From UBA6921 sp031370545 (lineage in GTDB: Bacteria; Pseudomonadota; Gammaproteobacteria; SG8-11), in NCBI GenBank assembly GCA_031370545.1, contig JANMQQ010000350.1:1-7353 (forward strand): 7,353 nt of DNA. Direction: 5' to 3'. The first letter of the stretch is position 1. The number at the start of each line of letters is the position of its first letter. Below are positions 5,610 through 7,353 of the stretch, in pieces. The notes below the pieces were generated by a model. The model had not been told where the DNA came from. It saw nothing but the letters and a program-made list of their open reading frames with translations, and did not search any database. Position numbers and translations under genes: made by a program.

Positions 5610-6887
5610 CTACAACCGTCCATCCACCTTGTCTTTCGGCAGCAGCGACTTCACGTCGTATAACACGCCGCCCGCTTTGCCGAGTGCGCGAATTTTGTCG
5701 ACACCCATCTCTTTAAATTGGTGATGTGACACGGCCAGGATCACGGCGTCGTATTTGCCGTTTTCGAGTGTGCTGATGGGCGTGATGCCGTACTCGTGTC
5801 TGGCTTCTTCGGCGTCGATCCACGGGTCGTATACGTCGACCTTGGCGCCGTAATTCTGGAACTCCTTGATCATGTCGATCACGCGCGTGTTGCGCAGGTC
5901 GGGGCAATTCTCTTTGAAGGTAAGTCCCAGCATCAGCACTTTGGCATCGGCGACGTGCATGCGGCGCTTGAGCATCAGCTTGACCACGGATTCAGTGACG
6001 TAGGCGCCCATGTTGTCATTAATGCGGCGACCGGCGAGGATCACTTCGGGGTGATAGCCGATCTCTTGCGCCTTGTGCGTCAGATAATACGGATCGACGC
6101 CGATGCAGTGCCCGCCGACCAGGCCGGGGCGGAAGGGCAGGAAATTCCACTTGGTGCCCGCCGCTTCCAGCACGTCGAGGGTGTCGATGCCGAGGCGATG
6201 AAAAATCAGCGCCAGTTCGTTGATCAGTGCGATGTTCACATCGCGCTGCGTGTTCTCGATGACTTTCGCGGCTTCGGCCACCTTGATGCTGCTCGCCTTG
6301 TAGGTGCCAGCGGTGATGATTTTGCGGTACACGCTGTCAACATAATCGGCCGCTTCTGGCGTGGAACCGGACGTGACTTTTAAAATCGACGACACGCGGT
6401 GTTCCTTGTCACCGGGATTAATGCGCTCGGGGCTGTAGCCGCAGAAAAAGTCGACGTTAAATTTCAAGCCCGACAACTTCTCCATGATCGGCACGCAGAT
6501 TTCTTCGGTGCAGCCGGGATAGACAGTGGATTCGAATACCGCGACGTCGCCTTTCTTCAACACCTGGCCGATGGTGCGGCTGGCGCTTTCGACTGGGCGC
6601 AGGTCTGGACGTTTGAATTCGTCGACCGGTGTCGGCACCGTGACGATGAAAAAATTACAGGTCTTCAGCGTTTGCAGGTCACCGGTGTAAGTGATCTCAG
6701 TGGCTTCTTTCATTTCTTCCGGAGACACTTCCAGCGTGTGGTCCTTGCCGGATTTCAATTCCTCGATGCGCTTGGTATTGATGTCGAATCCAACCGTCGT
6801 GATCGACTTGCCGAATTCCACTGCCAGCGGAAGTCCCACATAACCCAAGCCGATGATGCCGATGCGTGTCTGATCGAGATTGAACAT
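5610..6887 (-). CDS. tviB: UDP-N-acetylglucosamine 6-dehydrogenase, TviB/WbpA type
   Basis: 425 residues from the ATG at 6885-6887. It oxidises UDP-GlcNAc (possibly UDP-GalNAc) at C6 to the uronic acid with two NAD+, a cytoplasmic step toward acidic surface polysaccharides such as Vi antigen or O-antigen. It matches the recalled Salmonella TviB sequence closely along its length. Features: Rossmann GLGYVGLP (13-20), VPTP (84-87), ESTVYPGCTEE (119-129), SPERINPGD (152-160), KVIENTQRDVNIA (208-220) and the catalytic GGHCIGVDPYYL (258-269), with Cys261 as nucleophile. The C-terminal domain has GLTFKENCPDLRNTR (321-335) and DPWIDAEE (354-361). An upstream in-frame TTG (6909-6911) would add eight residues but has no good ribosome binding site. 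The gene follows ugd by 27 nt, so they are probably one operon. The TviC-type epimerase that usually follows in Vi synthesis is not in the window. Confidence 0.94.
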   Translation of the reverse strand: MFNLDQTRIGIIGLGYVGLPLAVEFGKSITTVGFDINTKRIEELKSGKDHTLEVSPEEMKEATEITYTGDLQTLKTCNFFIVTVPTPVDEFKRPDLRPVESASRTIGQVLKKGDVAVFESTVYPGCTEEICVPIMEKLSGLKFNVDFFCGYSPERINPGDKEHRVSSILKVTSGSTPEAADYVDSVYRKIITAGTYKASSIKVAEAAKVIENTQRDVNIALINELALIFHRLGIDTLDVLEAAGTKWNFLPFRPGLVGGHCIGVDPYYLTHKAQEIGYHPEVILAGRRINDNMGAYVTESVVKLMLKRRMHVADAKVLMLGLTFKENCPDLRNTRVIDMIKEFQNYGAKVDVYDPWIDAEEARHEYGITPISTLENGKYDAVILAVSHHQFKEMGVDKIRALGKAGGVLYDVKSLLPKDKVDGRL

Positions 6888-6896
6888 GTTACGGTG

Positions 6897-6903
6897 CTCC
6901 CTT
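6897..6903 (-). promoter_or_regulatory. Ribosome binding site (AAGGGAG) deciding the tviB start
   Basis: On the minus strand AAGGGAG lies nine bases before the ATG at 6887 and downstream of the alternative TTG at 6911. It therefore favours the ATG start and a 425-residue product. Confidence 0.65.
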
Positions 6904-6914
6904 GCAGCCAAAAG

Positions 6915-7353
6915 TTAGAGTGTTTGCCCGCGGCCAATCGCGAAATATTCCAGGCCCATTTTTTTCATCAACAGCGGGTCGTATAAGTTGCGTCCGTCGA
7001 AAATCACCGGTTGTTTGAGCGACGCTTTGATTTTCTCGAAATCCGGACTGCGGAACACATTCCACTCCGTAACTATAGCCAACGCGTCGGCGCCGTTTAA
7101 TGTCTCCATCGGGCTCTTGCACAGCGTCAGATCGGCGCGCTCGCCGTAGATGCGGCCGGTTTCGTGGCTGGCTTCCGGGTCGAACGCCTGCACCTTCGCG
7201 CCCTGTTCCCACAGCGCTTCCATCAACACGCGGCTGGGCGCTTCGCGCATGTCGTCGGTGTTGGGTTTGAATGCCAGGCCCCACACCGCGATGGTTTTGC
7301 CTTTCAGTTTGCCGCCGAAGTATTTGTTGATCTTGGTGAACAGCACGTGTTTC
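6915..7353 (-). CDS. ugd: UDP-glucose 6-dehydrogenase, C-terminal fragment
   Basis: The last 145 codons are present; the gene enters from the right edge (the frame is open to base 7352) and ends at TAA 6915-6917. The full enzyme oxidises UDP-glucose to UDP-glucuronate with two NAD+ in the cytoplasm. What is visible is the C-terminal UDP-binding domain: LFTKINKYFGGKLKGKT near the fragment start, then WGLAFKPNTDDMREAPS (24-40), AFDPEA (56-61), VTEWNVFR (94-101), FDGRNLYDP (118-126) and the final FAIGRG. KPNTDDMREAPS and the IGRG ending are typical of Ugd, and distinguish it from the neighbouring TviB-type paralogue. The Rossmann domain and catalytic Cys lie outside the window. It would supply the substrate for the UDP-glucuronate epimerase at the end of the same cluster. 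Confidence 0.94.
   Translation of the reverse strand, partial: KHVLFTKINKYFGGKLKGKTIAVWGLAFKPNTDDMREAPSRVLMEALWEQGAKVQAFDPEASHETGRIYGERADLTLCKSPMETLNGADALAIVTEWNVFRSPDFEKIKASLKQPVIFDGRNLYDPLLMKKMGLEYFAIGRGQTL

Noticed and set aside
6888..6911. TTG start at 6911 for the TviB-type dehydrogenase.
   Set aside because: The ribosome binding site AAGGGAG lies downstream of it, and family members start at a sequence equivalent to MFN.
5796..6986. Two long plus-strand open frames (5796-6383 and 6399-6986, 195 codons each) opposite tviB and the 3' end of ugd.
   Set aside because: They lie entirely antisense to strongly conserved dehydrogenase genes, show no recognisable domain, and look like mirror frames produced by the codon bias of those genes.

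Overview
The window reads as chromosome of a Gram-negative bacterium, most likely a gammaproteobacterium. Reasons: a NasA-type assimilatory nitrate reductase, an NhaD antiporter, a lipoprotein-type signal peptide, a secreted protein ending in a GlyGly-CTERM-like sorting tail, and a REP-doublet (REPIN-like) repeat. The species cannot be named from the sequence. There are seven protein-coding genes (two cut by the window edges). I see no rRNA, tRNA, CRISPR array, transposase or phage gene.

Layout, left to right. (1) Positions 2-199 (+): the last 65 codons of a nitrate reductase, carrying a Cys-rich [2Fe-2S] BFD-like tail. (2) 200-337: a convergent intergenic spacer almost filled by two inverted REP-like units. 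(3) 338-1639 (-): NhaD-family Na+/H+ antiporter. (4) 1640-1789: divergent promoter region with a CRP-like palindrome. (5) 1790-2443 and 2460-4484 (+): a two-gene unit, a small probable lipoprotein followed 16 nt later by a large secreted HExxH metalloprotease with internal calcium-loop-like motifs, an Ig/cadherin-like module and a C-terminal sorting tail. (6) 4472-7353 (-): a nucleotide-sugar cluster transcribed leftwards in the order ugd (partial), tviB-like, UDP-glucuronate 4-epimerase.

How the genes fit together. The minus-strand cluster makes uronic-acid sugar nucleotides: Ugd oxidises UDP-glucose to UDP-glucuronate, the epimerase converts that to UDP-galacturonate, and the TviB-like enzyme oxidises UDP-GlcNAc to UDP-GlcNAcA. 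Together they would feed an acidic capsule, exopolysaccharide or O-antigen. The rest of that locus probably lies to the right of the window. The lipoprotein/metalloprotease pair is the least ordinary part. It is cell-surface directed, looks AT-richer than its neighbours in sampled rows, and its last codons overlap the epimerase gene tail to tail. NasA and NhaD are ordinary core or accessory metabolism and do not obviously connect with the rest.
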